From RGIG4140 sp045635565 (lineage in GTDB: Bacteria; Pseudomonadota; Alphaproteobacteria; CAAHEQ01; UBA3637), in the NCBI GenBank assembly GCA_045635565.1, contig JAZTVX010000067.1, forward strand, positions 1-27,297: DNA of 27,297 nt. Direction: 5' to 3'. A model generated the notes under the pieces. The model searched no databases and had not been told where the DNA came from. It worked only from the letters and a program-made list of their open reading frames with translations. Every line of letters begins with the position of its first letter. The stretch's first letter is position 1. The translations under genes and the position numbers were made by a program. Of the stretch, positions 7,061 to 16,487 are shown one piece after another.

Positions 7061-8811
7061 TGTTTTTTAAGAAAAAAAAGGAAGTTTTTTATTATGTCGG
7101 TATGGAAGTTCCTCAAACGTCCATGGACAGATATAAATGTTTAGATGCGACAACACGGGGTGTTTTGGAACAGGCACGCAATCGTATTACGTTTGTCATG
7201 ATGTGTTTTGCCGTGTGTTTTTTGATTATTACGGCTCGTTTGTTTCAATTAAGTGTTATGAATTATCATGCTCGTCAATTTATCCCATCTGTTTTGAAAA
7301 CGGATGTTGATTTTACCCGATATAATATTTTGGATAGGAATGGTATGATTTTGGCAACCAGTGTGCCGACAAAAGATTTGTCTGTCAACCCTAAAAAAGT
7401 CAAACCCGAAGACAGAACAACAGTTGCCCATGAATTAGCCAAAGTTTTACCTGACGTGACTGAAAAAGAAATTTTACATAAACTCAATGGAAATACGAAT
7501 TTTCGTTATATCAAAAGAAACATTACGCCGACGGAACAAAATGCCGTTAATTGGCTCGGTTATTATTTTTTGCAGGAAACTGATGGGGAAAAACGTGTTT
7601 ATCCACAGGGTCATTTATTTTCACATTTGTTAGGACGTGTTGATATTGATAATCATGGTACGGCAGGTTTGGAAAAAGCATATGAAAAAACGCTTTCTCA
7701 ACAGAATTTAACTTTGTCGCTGGATATGTCTGTTCAGGAAATTGTGCGTAAAATATTATCTGAGGAAATTAAACATTTTAAAGCAGATGGTGGATTGAGC
7801 ATCGTGATGGATGTGAATACAGGTGAGGTTTTGGCTAGTGTATCACTACCTGATTATAATCCTAATTTGCCGTTGGAAGAAAAAGATAAAGATAAATTGT
7901 TTAATAAAGTAACGTTAGGCGCATACGAGTTTGGTTCCGTTTTTAAGTTATTTAATACGGCTATGGGGTTGGACTTGGGGGTTATTAAACCGACAGATAG
8001 TTATGATGCCAGTCAAGCCATTCAAATCGGCCGTAAAAAACTGACGGACTGGCGTGGACAAAACAGGCCGTTACTTGTGCCGGAAATTTTAATTCATTCA
8101 TCGAATTTGGGTTCTGTCCGTATTGCCTTGAAAGCGGGCTATCAAAAGCAACGTGAATTTTTGAAACGATTCGGTTTTTATGAACCGTTACCGATTTTGT
8201 TGCCGGAACGGACTCGGACACAGTATCCTCGTTCAGCGAAATGGGCCGAAATTACATCAGCCAATATTTCGTTCGGATATGGGATATCTGTTTCACCGTT
8301 GCATTTAATTAGTGCTGTTTCGGCTTTGGTAAACGGGGGATATTATCGGGTGCCGACGTTTGTGAAAGACGGAAATAAGGGACAACCGGAATATCAGGTT
8401 ATTTCTGAAAAAACATCGGACATCATGCGTCATATGATGTGGGGTGTTATCAATTGGCGAATTAAACCCAAAGATTTAGGATATGGATATGCTGTCGGTG
8501 GTAAAACGGGAACGGCAAACTTAATTCAAAACGGTAAATATGTGGAAGGAAAATCTCGTACGACATTTGTTGCGGCTTTTCCGATGAGTGATCCGAAGTA
8601 TGCTGTTTTGGTAACATTGGAAAATCCGAAAAAATTAAAAGAAACATTTAATTTTAATACAGCCGGTTGGAATGCTAAGCCGACAGGATTAAAAATCATT
8701 GAACAAATTGCACCGTATTTAGGGATTGCTCCGGAAGAACCGTGGGCTCAACCGGCATATATGCAACGGGCAATAGATGCGTCTTTACAAGCAAATAAAA
8801 GAGGGTGGTAA
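7060..8811 (+). CDS. ftsI: septal peptidoglycan transpeptidase FtsI (PBP3)
   Basis: The 583-residue protein has a short cytoplasmic N-terminus, a membrane helix at about residues 44-62, a dimerisation domain, and a penicillin-binding transpeptidase domain. The catalytic motifs are visible: S-V-F-K with Ser about 293, S-S-N about 347-349, and K-T-G about 482-484. It cross-links peptidoglycan at the septum with FtsW. The start overlaps the ftsL stop (TGATG). The length fits FtsI, and the ftsL neighbour distinguishes it from the elongation enzyme PBP2. The basic 'FFKKKKEV' at the start fits a cytoplasmic anchor. Confidence 0.95.
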   Translation: MFFKKKKEVFYYVGMEVPQTSMDRYKCLDATTRGVLEQARNRITFVMMCFAVCFLIITARLFQLSVMNYHARQFIPSVLKTDVDFTRYNILDRNGMILATSVPTKDLSVNPKKVKPEDRTTVAHELAKVLPDVTEKEILHKLNGNTNFRYIKRNITPTEQNAVNWLGYYFLQETDGEKRVYPQGHLFSHLLGRVDIDNHGTAGLEKAYEKTLSQQNLTLSLDMSVQEIVRKILSEEIKHFKADGGLSIVMDVNTGEVLASVSLPDYNPNLPLEEKDKDKLFNKVTLGAYEFGSVFKLFNTAMGLDLGVIKPTDSYDASQAIQIGRKKLTDWRGQNRPLLVPEILIHSSNLGSVRIALKAGYQKQREFLKRFGFYEPLPILLPERTRTQYPRSAKWAEITSANISFGYGISVSPLHLISAVSALVNGGYYRVPTFVKDGNKGQPEYQVISEKTSDIMRHMMWGVINWRIKPKDLGYGYAVGGKTGTANLIQNGKYVEGKSRTTFVAAFPMSDPKYAVLVTLENPKKLKETFNFNTAGWNAKPTGLKIIEQIAPYLGIAPEEPWAQPAYMQRAIDASLQANKRGW

Positions 8812-8812
8812 C

Positions 8813-11665
8813 ATGCGTTTTGAAACGTTTATGGAACAATTAGGTCTTCATCGGGAAAATATTTTCCTGCCGTCGGGTGAAACATGGGAAAACTGTTTCA
8901 ACAAGGAAGTGACGGGCATTTGTCTGCGTGCCGAACAAATTCAGACCGGACAAGTGTTTCCGATTGTGAAAGGTGAAAAATTTGACGGTCTTGACTTTCT
9001 GCAAATGGCTCTTGACAATCAAGCTGGTTTTGTGTTGGCTGACAGGGTAATTCAAGCGACCGTTCCGGTTATTGTGGTGTCTGATGTGCGTCAAATGATT
9101 GCCAAAGCCGCTGATGTTTTGTATCCGTCTTCTCATATGACGAAAATAGCCGTTACAGGAACAAATGGGAAAACAAGCGTTACCTATTTTGTGCAACAAA
9201 TTTTAAATATGGTTGGAAAATCAGCAGCCAGTATGGGAACAATCGGGATACAATCTCCCGTTTATCAGCAAGACGGTTCTTTAACGACACCGGACAGCGT
9301 GACATTACATCAATCGTTGGCACGGTTGGAACAATTGGGTATTACACATGTTGCGTTAGAAGCATCAAGTCATGGGTTAGACCAAAATCGAGTCGGAGCA
9401 ATTGATTTTCAGGCAACCGGCTTTACGAATTTAACCCGTGACCATTTGGATTATCACAAAACGATGGATGCTTATTTGACGGCTAAAATGAAATTGTTTT
9501 TGGAGCAAACAGCCTCAAATGGTATTGTTGTTTTAAATGCGGATATTCCCGAATTTCATGACATGGAACATGTCATAGCACAAAAAGGGTTGCGTGTCTA
9601 TACATATGGAGCAAACGGAACGACATTAAAATTGATTTCCCGTATTCCATCGGCAACCGGTCAGGATGTTATTGTTCAAACAAGAGATGAAACGTACGCT
9701 TTCCATTTGAATCTATATGGTGATTTTCAAGTGATGAATGTGTTATGTGCTGTCGGTTTATGTTTGGCTGTTGGTACAAATATATCTGATATCATGGCTG
9801 TTTTACCAAAGTTGAAAGCCCCTGACGGTCGTATGGAACGGGTTGACGTGTTTAACGGGGCATCTGTTTTTGTGGATTATGCACATACACCGGATGCGTT
9901 GGAACGTGTATTGATTTCGTTAAGACCACACGCAACCCGTCGGTTAATTTGTGTGTTTGGTTGTGGTGGTAACAGAGATACGGGCAAACGGTCGCAAATG
10001 GGGGAAATTGCTAATCGTTTGGCAGATGTTGTTTATATTACGGACGATAATCCCCGTATGGAAGACGCATCACTTATTCGCCATGCTATTAAGGAGGCTT
10101 GTCCGAAAGGAATTGATATTGACGGTCGGGCAGAAGCATTATATGAGGCTTTGAGTGAATTGGAAGATGGTGATGTTTTGGTTGTGTGCGGGAAAGGGCA
10201 TGAAACAGGGCAAACCATCGGCACAACGGTATATCGGTTTAATGATAAAACGGAAATTTTATCTTTAACGTCAATGTTTAAAAAAGATATTTTATGGCGT
10301 AGTACGGAATTAAGTATGGCGTTGAACACGACGGTTTCACCGTATGTTTCGGCAACAGGTGTATCAATTGATACACGTACTTTAACGTATGGAGATTTGT
10401 TTATTGCGTTAAAAGGGGGTAGAGTTGACGGTCATGATTATGTCTTGCAAGCTATTGATAAGGGGGCTTGTGCTTGTATTGTTGATCATGTAATGGTCGG
10501 TATTCCGGTGGGCAAACAGATTATTGTTTCGGATACATTGGTCGCATTGGAATCATTGGCACGATTTGCCCGTATGCGAAGTGAAGCCGTATTTATCGGT
10601 GTAACGGGTAGTTCAGGTAAAACGACGACCAAAGAAATGTTGCGTACCGTTTTATCACAACAAGGACGTGTTTTTGCTACATCAGGTAATTTTAACAATC
10701 AAATCGGTGTACCGTTGATGTTGTCTCAAATGCCATTAGATACGGAATATGCCGTTATCGAAATGGGTATGAATCATTTTGGTGAAATGGCGTTTTTATC
10801 CGAATTGGTTCGTCCGAATCATACGTTGATTACAATGACGGGAGCGGCTCATCGGGCTTATTTTAAAAGTGATGAAGATATTGCTGTTGCTAAAGGCGAA
10901 ATTTTTGAATATGCCGATAAATTGGGGACAGCCGTTTTAAACAGACAATCTCCTCAATTTGATTATTTGTCGGCCGAAGCCCGTCGCTGTGGAATTCGTC
11001 ATGTTGTAACATTTGGAGAACAAAAAGAGGCTGATTTTGAATTGATTTCGTGCTTTGTTGAACCGACAAAAACCGTTGTTAATATGCGTTGGCATGGTAC
11101 AAATTATCATTATGAAATCGGGTTTGCCGGTCGTCATTTTGCGTTTAATTCATTGGCTGTTTTGGCTATGGTTGATGCCGTTGGAGCCAGTGTTGATTTG
11201 GCGTTAAAAACATTAGCCGATACAAAACCGGTTCAAGGGCGGGGATTACCATCGGATATAACGTTACCGAACGGAGAACATATAACACTTATTGACGATG
11301 CGTATAATGCCAATCCGAAATCCGTTGAAGCATCATTAAACACATTAGGGGCTTATCAACATCATCGTCGGATTGCTGTTTTGGGTGATATGTTGGAATT
11401 GGGCGAGTATGGTGCCGTTTATCATCGAGACTTATTCAAAGCAATTGAAATGAATCAAATTGATGTTGTATTTTGTGTCGGAACATTGATGCAAAATCTG
11501 TATGATGTTTTACCGAGCGAGAAACAAGGGGGATATGCTGTATCGGTTGAAGATATTATTCCTCAATTAACGTCTGTTTTGCGTCAGGGTGACGTTGTAT
11601 TGGTTAAAGCATCGAACAGTATGAATTTAAAAAAGGTTGTTACCGTATTGAAAGGAGAAAAATAA
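8813..11665 (+). CDS. murE/murF: MurE-MurF fusion: Mur ligases adding meso-DAP and D-Ala-D-Ala
   Basis: One uninterrupted 950-residue frame joins two complete Mur ligases. Residues 1 to about 487 are MurE: ATP loop 'GTNGKT' (116-121), 'LEASSHGLDQ', 'DHLDYH', 'DYAHTPDAL', 'D-D-N-P-R' (411-415, the meso-diaminopimelate signature) and 'GKGHETGQ'. Residues about 488 to 950 are MurF: 'FIALKGGRVDGHD', ATP loop 'GSSGKTTTK' (about 599), 'EMGMNHFGEM', 'NNQIGVP' and 'DDAYNANP'. Both active sites look intact. The protein would turn UDP-MurNAc-L-Ala-D-Glu into the pentapeptide precursor in two steps in the cytoplasm. A Met at residue 488 sits exactly at the junction but has no ribosome site. Start at 8813 follows GAGGGTGG. 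Directly abuts mraY. Confidence 0.95.
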   Translation: MRFETFMEQLGLHRENIFLPSGETWENCFNKEVTGICLRAEQIQTGQVFPIVKGEKFDGLDFLQMALDNQAGFVLADRVIQATVPVIVVSDVRQMIAKAADVLYPSSHMTKIAVTGTNGKTSVTYFVQQILNMVGKSAASMGTIGIQSPVYQQDGSLTTPDSVTLHQSLARLEQLGITHVALEASSHGLDQNRVGAIDFQATGFTNLTRDHLDYHKTMDAYLTAKMKLFLEQTASNGIVVLNADIPEFHDMEHVIAQKGLRVYTYGANGTTLKLISRIPSATGQDVIVQTRDETYAFHLNLYGDFQVMNVLCAVGLCLAVGTNISDIMAVLPKLKAPDGRMERVDVFNGASVFVDYAHTPDALERVLISLRPHATRRLICVFGCGGNRDTGKRSQMGEIANRLADVVYITDDNPRMEDASLIRHAIKEACPKGIDIDGRAEALYEALSELEDGDVLVVCGKGHETGQTIGTTVYRFNDKTEILSLTSMFKKDILWRSTELSMALNTTVSPYVSATGVSIDTRTLTYGDLFIALKGGRVDGHDYVLQAIDKGACACIVDHVMVGIPVGKQIIVSDTLVALESLARFARMRSEAVFIGVTGSSGKTTTKEMLRTVLSQQGRVFATSGNFNNQIGVPLMLSQMPLDTEYAVIEMGMNHFGEMAFLSELVRPNHTLITMTGAAHRAYFKSDEDIAVAKGEIFEYADKLGTAVLNRQSPQFDYLSAEARRCGIRHVVTFGEQKEADFELISCFVEPTKTVVNMRWHGTNYHYEIGFAGRHFAFNSLAVLAMVDAVGASVDLALKTLADTKPVQGRGLPSDITLPNGEHITLIDDAYNANPKSVEASLNTLGAYQHHRRIAVLGDMLELGEYGAVYHRDLFKAIEMNQIDVVFCVGTLMQNLYDVLPSEKQGGYAVSVEDIIPQLTSVLRQGDVVLVKASNSMNLKKVVTVLKGEK

Positions 11666-12748
11666 ATGTTGTATTGGATGTCATTGCTTTCATCGGAGGT
11701 TAGTTTTCTGAACATCTTTAAATATTTAACGTTTAGAAGCGGTGGTGCTTTGGTAACGGCTTTTTTCATTATGATGATATTTGGGCCCGGCTTTATTGCA
11801 TGGCTCAAAAGCAAACAAGGGGAAGGACAACCCATTCGACAGGAAGGACCTGAAACACATTTTGCCAAAAAGGGAACACCGTGTATGGGGGGTGTTTTGA
11901 TTTTAACGGCTGTTTTTGTTTCGACGATGCTATGGGCTCAATTGTCTAATCCGTACGTATGGGTGATGATTTTTGTTATGATCGGTTTTGGATTAGCTGG
12001 GTTATTTGATGATTACAAAAAATTAACGCAACACAGTTCCAAGGGGATTTCCGGTCGTCAAAAACTGTTTTTACAGTTTTTGATTAGTTTGATTGCCTGT
12101 TTATGGTTGATTTGTTTGGAAGGTGGTTCGATGGGAACAACATTGACTATTCCATTTTTTAAAGATGTTTTTATTGATTTAAGTTATTTTTATATTCCAT
12201 TTGTTTTGCTTGTTATGGTTGGCAGTTCCAATGCTGTCAATTTAACGGACGGATTGGACGGATTGGTCAGTATGCCGGTCATTACATGTTGTTTTGTGTT
12301 TGCCATTGTGTCATATCTTGTCGGACGGGTTGATTATACGGATTACTTAAATATTCATTATGTTGCCGGTGCCGGAGAAATGGCTGTTTTTTGTTGTGCT
12401 GTTATTGGAGCGATGTTAGGATTTTTATGGTTTAATGCTCACCCTGCACAGGTATTTATGGGGGATACCGGTTCGCTGGCATTAGGGGGTATTTTAGGGG
12501 CTTTGTCCGTTGCGACAAAACAGGAATTTTTATTGGCTATTGCCGGTGGTGTTTTTGTTGTGGAAGCATTGAGTGATATCATTCAGGTCGGTTCATATAA
12601 ATTAAGGGGAAAACGTGTTTTTTTAATGGCACCCATTCATCATCATTTTGAAAAAAAAGGCTGGAATGAAACAACGATTGTCGTTCGGTTTTGGATTGTT
12701 TCAATTTTATTGGCAATGTTAGCATTATCAACGTTAAAAATACGATAA
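11666..12748 (+). CDS. mraY: phospho-MurNAc-pentapeptide transferase MraY
   Basis: The 360-residue, multi-helix membrane protein carries the MraY signatures 'GTPCMGGVLI', 'GLFDDYKKL', 'NAVNLTDGLDGL', 'FNAHPAQVFMGDTGSLALGG' and the C-terminal 'IHHHFEKKGW'. The Asp residues of the second to fourth blocks bind Mg2+ and the substrate. It moves phospho-MurNAc-pentapeptide from UDP to undecaprenyl phosphate, making lipid I at the inner membrane. The ATG directly follows the murE/murF stop; ribosome site AAAGGAG at 11651-11657. The next gene is ftsW, 12 bp on; murD, which many relatives have here, is absent. Confidence 0.98.
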   Translation: MLYWMSLLSSEVSFLNIFKYLTFRSGGALVTAFFIMMIFGPGFIAWLKSKQGEGQPIRQEGPETHFAKKGTPCMGGVLILTAVFVSTMLWAQLSNPYVWVMIFVMIGFGLAGLFDDYKKLTQHSSKGISGRQKLFLQFLISLIACLWLICLEGGSMGTTLTIPFFKDVFIDLSYFYIPFVLLVMVGSSNAVNLTDGLDGLVSMPVITCCFVFAIVSYLVGRVDYTDYLNIHYVAGAGEMAVFCCAVIGAMLGFLWFNAHPAQVFMGDTGSLALGGILGALSVATKQEFLLAIAGGVFVVEALSDIIQVGSYKLRGKRVFLMAPIHHHFEKKGWNETTIVVRFWIVSILLAMLALSTLKIR

Positions 12749-12760
12749 AAGGGCAACTTA

Positions 12761-13885
12761 ATGGCTAAATTGATTCAAAAAACGCAAAATTTTATTATTG
12801 ATAATTATCGCAGTTTGGATAGAGGGCTGTTATACGGGGCTTTTATTCTCATTCTGTACGGTATTTTTTTGATTTTTGCTGCTGGTCCGGGTGTTGCCGA
12901 ACGGACGCATCGTGAAACATTTTATTTTATTTACAGACAGTTGATATTTTTAATTCCGGCTATCGGTGTTTTGTTTATGATATCATTTTTATCGTTCCAA
13001 CAAATCCGTCGTATCAGTGGTTTAGTTTTAATTGGGGCAATCATTTGTATGGTTTGGGTTGTTTTGTTCGGAACGGAAATTCAAGGGGCAAAACGTTGGA
13101 TGTATTTTTTAGGGATTGGTTTGCAACCGTCCGAATTTGTTAAGCCGGCATTTGCTGTGGTGTGTGCCTGGTTATTGGCATCGGGTCGTTTAATTAAACA
13201 ATTTCCAGGTTATTTATTGGCTGTTTGTTTGTATGTTATTATTGCAGGTTTGTTATTGTTGCAGCCTGATGTGGGTATGTTTTTGACGGTATCCAGTATT
13301 TTTTCTTTGGAGTTATTTTTATCGGGTATTCCGATTCTTTTGGTCGGAGGCGTTGTTATCTTTTTTGTTGGTATGGGCTTTATGTCGTATTTTGTGTTTG
13401 ACCACGTCCATCAACGAGTTAATCGCTTTTTGTTTCCGGAACACGGAACGGCTTATCAAGTTGAAAAATCTTTAGAAACACTGAAAAATGCCGGTTGGTT
13501 TGGTAAGGGTCCGGGGGAAGGTATTGTTAAATATGAATTGCCTGATGCTCATACGGATTTTATTATGGCTGTTTCTGCCGAAGAATTCGGATTTATTCTG
13601 ACTGTTTTTCTGATAGTTGTTTTTGCCTATATCGTCCTGCGAGGATTTTTCCTGATGCGACAGGAAAATAACCATTTTTGTCAAATTGCCGTCTGCGGAT
13701 TGTTGACACAGATTGCTTTTCAGGCTATTGTCAATATGGGTTCAACGTTGAACATCTTGCCAACCAAAGGGATGACTTTGCCGTTTATTTCATATGGTGG
13801 TTCGTCGCTGGTATCGATAGGGTTTGCCTTTGGTATTATATTGGGTTTAACCAAACGGCATACGCTGAGTCGGGGATTGGAATAG
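12761..13885 (+). CDS. ftsW: septal peptidoglycan glycosyltransferase FtsW
   Basis: The 374-residue SEDS-family membrane protein has about ten hydrophobic segments. It shows FtsW/RodA blocks: 'GAKRWMYFLGIGLQPSEFVK', 'LLLQPDVGMFLTV', the loop 'LPDAHTDFIMAVSAEEFG', and 'FISYGGSSL' near the C-terminus. With FtsI it polymerises lipid II at the septum. Neighbours murG and mraY and the ftsI gene upstream point to FtsW rather than RodA. The start at 12761 has only a modest AAAAGGG site. It stops at 13885, 14 bp before murG. Confidence 0.95.
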   Translation: MAKLIQKTQNFIIDNYRSLDRGLLYGAFILILYGIFLIFAAGPGVAERTHRETFYFIYRQLIFLIPAIGVLFMISFLSFQQIRRISGLVLIGAIICMVWVVLFGTEIQGAKRWMYFLGIGLQPSEFVKPAFAVVCAWLLASGRLIKQFPGYLLAVCLYVIIAGLLLLQPDVGMFLTVSSIFSLELFLSGIPILLVGGVVIFFVGMGFMSYFVFDHVHQRVNRFLFPEHGTAYQVEKSLETLKNAGWFGKGPGEGIVKYELPDAHTDFIMAVSAEEFGFILTVFLIVVFAYIVLRGFFLMRQENNHFCQIAVCGLLTQIAFQAIVNMGSTLNILPTKGMTLPFISYGGSSLVSIGFAFGIILGLTKRHTLSRGLE

Positions 13886-13899
13886 GAAGGAGTTATTAC

Positions 13900-15027
13900 A
13901 TGAAACAAACAAAACGAATTAAAACACAAAAACAAGACAGGGATATGCCTTTAATCATTGTGACGACAGGAGGTAGTGGTGGGCACATCTTTCCGGCTGA
14001 AGCCATTACGGGAGCCTTGCTTAAAAAAGGGTATCGTGTTGCCTTTGTTACAGATAAAAGAGGGAGTGCGTTTCGTTCGTTAAATAATGTTCCGACATAT
14101 CGATTATCAGCAGAATCGGTTGCTCGTCGTACCGTTTTTCAAAAAATAACGGCTGGTGTTAAATTGATTTTTGGAGCCGTACAAGCCATGTGGTTGTTGA
14201 TGCGTTTAAAACCGGCATTGGTTATCGGTGTTGGTGGGTATGCGTCTTTTCCGACTGTTATGGCGGCACAGGTCTGTCGTATTCCGACAGTATTGCATGA
14301 ACAAAATGCCGTTTTGGGTCGTGCTAACAGAACATTGGCAAGCGGGGCCCGTTTGATTGCAACGTCATTTGAACCGACATACATGATTCCGAACGGTGTT
14401 GAACAGATACGGGTTGGTATGCCGGCACGTCCGGCTGTTTTGGCATTAGAAAAATCCCCATTTCCGACAGATAAGAAGAATTTTCATTTGTTGATTTTTG
14501 GGGGTAGTCAGGGAGCAACGTTTTTTAGTCATCGGTTTCCGGAAGTTTTGGCAAAATTGCCGTCGGAATATCAGCGTAAATTGATTATTACACAACAGGC
14601 ACGGCCGGAAGATAAAGAAAGTTTAATTCATTTTTATCAACAGCATGGTTTTGAAAATGTTACCGTTAGTTCATTTTTTGATAATATGCCTGAATTGATA
14701 AAACAGGCACATTTAGTCATTGCACGGGGGGGGGCTTCAACAATTACAGAATTGGAAGTCATCGGACGACCGGCTGTTTTGGTGCCATTACCGACGGCTG
14801 CTGATAATCATCAAATGGAAAATGCTCGTCAATTTTGTGATTCGGGGGCCGGTTGGCTTGTGAATGAAAAAGAATTTGATGCTGAACAAGTGGCCCAACG
14901 GTTGTTAGAGTTAATGAAAACACCTGATGAACTTAAAACGGCAGCGGAAAGAGCCTATCAACGGGCTTGTCCGAAAGCCGCATTGGAAGTTGTTGCTCGT
15001 GTTACACAAATCTTAAAAGGAAAATAG
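13900..15027 (+). CDS. murG: lipid II synthase MurG
   Basis: The 375-residue GT-B glycosyltransferase shows 'TTGGSGGHIFPA' in the N-terminal lipid-I-binding loop, 'GVGGYASFPT', 'HEQNAVLGRANR', 'LIFGGSQGA' and the UDP-GlcNAc-binding 'ARGGASTITELEV.GRPAVLVPLP' region ending 'DNHQMENA'. It adds GlcNAc to lipid I on the inner face of the membrane. The start at 13900 is chosen for GGAAGGAG (13885-13892), which overlaps the ftsW stop. An internal ATG at 13945, just before the conserved region, would give a more typical length. The first 15 residues are Lys-rich. Confidence 0.97.
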   Translation: MKQTKRIKTQKQDRDMPLIIVTTGGSGGHIFPAEAITGALLKKGYRVAFVTDKRGSAFRSLNNVPTYRLSAESVARRTVFQKITAGVKLIFGAVQAMWLLMRLKPALVIGVGGYASFPTVMAAQVCRIPTVLHEQNAVLGRANRTLASGARLIATSFEPTYMIPNGVEQIRVGMPARPAVLALEKSPFPTDKKNFHLLIFGGSQGATFFSHRFPEVLAKLPSEYQRKLIITQQARPEDKESLIHFYQQHGFENVTVSSFFDNMPELIKQAHLVIARGGASTITELEVIGRPAVLVPLPTAADNHQMENARQFCDSGAGWLVNEKEFDAEQVAQRLLELMKTPDELKTAAERAYQRACPKAALEVVARVTQILKGK

Positions 15028-15028
15028 A

Positions 15029-16417
15029 ATGATATTGACTTGTCCGCTTCAAAAAATACATTTTATCGGTATCGGTGGTATTGGTATGAGTGCTATTGCA
15101 GAAATGTTATTGGATTTGGGCTTTGCCGTTCAAGGGTCTGATGCCAAAGAAAGTGCCAATACGCAACGGTTGCGTCAAAACGGTATTCCTGTTTTTATCG
15201 GACATGATGCCACTCATCTTGCTGACGTTGATGCCGTTGTTATTTCCAGTGCCATTGCCGATAAAAATCCGGAATTGGCAGAAGCCCGACGTCGTCGCTT
15301 GCCGATAGGTCATCGTTCTGAAATGTTGGCAGAAATTTTACATTACAAACAAAGTATTTGTGTATCTGGAACGCATGGTAAGACAACAACATCTTCTTTG
15401 ATTGCACACGTATTGATGACGGCGGGATTGGATCCGAGTTTTGTTATTGGTGGGATACTTAATTCGGAACGTTCTAATGCCCGATTGGGAAAGGGAGATT
15501 ATGTTGTTGTTGAAGCCGATGAATCAGATGGGTCTTTTTTGAAATTGCCGACGAGTATTTCTGTTGTGACCAATATTGAACCGGAACACATGGATTTTTA
15601 CAAAACATTTGAGACGGTCAAAAATGCTTATACGCATTTTATGAAAAGCACGGCATTTTATGGTGTTTGTATTGCCTGTATTGATCATGATGTTGTGGCG
15701 GAAGTTGTTCAACGGATTGACAATCGGCGTTGTATCACGTTCGGGACAAAGGATAAAGCCGATGTTCAGGCTGTTAACATTCGTTTAATTCCGTCAGCAC
15801 AAGTATTTGATATTCGTATTAAGACAGATGATTGTGTTCGTTATATTCGGGATGTGCGATTATCTATGATTGGACGTCATAATATTTTAAATGCGTTGGG
15901 GGCTGTTTGTGTCGGATTGTATTTAGGTATTGCCGATGATGTAATTCAAAAAGCCTTGTCTTCGTTTGAAGGAATCCAACGTCGTTTAACCTATCGGGGA
16001 ACATTAAACGGTGTTCCCGTGTATGATGATTACGGTCATCATCCAACGGAAATTAAAGCCACGTTACAAGGTGTTCGAGAACATGTAAAAGGAAAGGTCA
16101 TTGCTGTTTTTCAACCACATCGATATTCTCGATTGCAGGATTTATGGGATGGGTTTTTAACTTGTTTTGATGATGCCGATGAGGTTTATGTTTGTGATGT
16201 GTATAGTGCCGGTGAAGAACCGTTAGAAGGGATTACTGCTCCGGCATTTGCTCGTGTTTTGGGATTGACGCATTCAAAAGCCGTGTATTTGCCGACGTTA
16301 TCGGATTTGGTAACTATAACACATGGATTAACATCGGCAGATGCTGTTGTTTGCTTGGGTGCAGGTACTATTTCGGCACAAACGATTGCGTTATTGGAAC
16401 AGGTAAAGGAGAAATAG
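15029..16417 (+). CDS. murC: UDP-N-acetylmuramate-L-alanine ligase MurC
   Basis: The 462-residue Mur ligase begins with a nucleotide-binding 'FIGIGGIGMSAIAE' block. It then shows the ATP loop 'SGTHGKTTTSS', 'EADESDGSF', 'DYGHHPTEI' and 'FQPHRYSRL', all specific for MurC. It adds L-Ala to UDP-MurNAc, the first amino acid of the stem peptide. ATG at 15029 is one base after the murG stop, with AAAAGGA just upstream. Normal family length, no anomalies seen. Confidence 0.98.
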   Translation: MILTCPLQKIHFIGIGGIGMSAIAEMLLDLGFAVQGSDAKESANTQRLRQNGIPVFIGHDATHLADVDAVVISSAIADKNPELAEARRRRLPIGHRSEMLAEILHYKQSICVSGTHGKTTTSSLIAHVLMTAGLDPSFVIGGILNSERSNARLGKGDYVVVEADESDGSFLKLPTSISVVTNIEPEHMDFYKTFETVKNAYTHFMKSTAFYGVCIACIDHDVVAEVVQRIDNRRCITFGTKDKADVQAVNIRLIPSAQVFDIRIKTDDCVRYIRDVRLSMIGRHNILNALGAVCVGLYLGIADDVIQKALSSFEGIQRRLTYRGTLNGVPVYDDYGHHPTEIKATLQGVREHVKGKVIAVFQPHRYSRLQDLWDGFLTCFDDADEVYVCDVYSAGEEPLEGITAPAFARVLGLTHSKAVYLPTLSDLVTITHGLTSADAVVCLGAGTISAQTIALLEQVKEK

Positions 16418-16462
16418 GCAGATGACTTTTTCACAGGGTAAATGGCGTTGTTTTTTACGTTT

Positions 16463-16480
16463 TCCTTTTTCGAAAAAGGA
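16463..16480. repeat. 18-bp perfect palindrome over the murB ribosome site
   Basis: TCCTTTTTC followed directly by GAAAAAGGA is a perfect palindrome. Its right arm contains AAAAGGA, the ribosome site for the murB start at 16488. In RNA the two arms could pair and hide that site. It lies within the reading frame if translation starts at 16422. Confidence 0.6.
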
Positions 16481-16487
16481 TAATTTA

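Noticed and set aside
10274..11665. Separate murF gene starting at the internal Met of the fusion
   Set aside because: No ribosome site precedes it and the frame is continuous with murE; kept as a fusion.
14726..14734. A run of nine G in murG, which could cause slippage
   Set aside because: It encodes the conserved Arg-Gly-Gly of MurG, the gene is essential and the frame is intact, so phase variation is unlikely.
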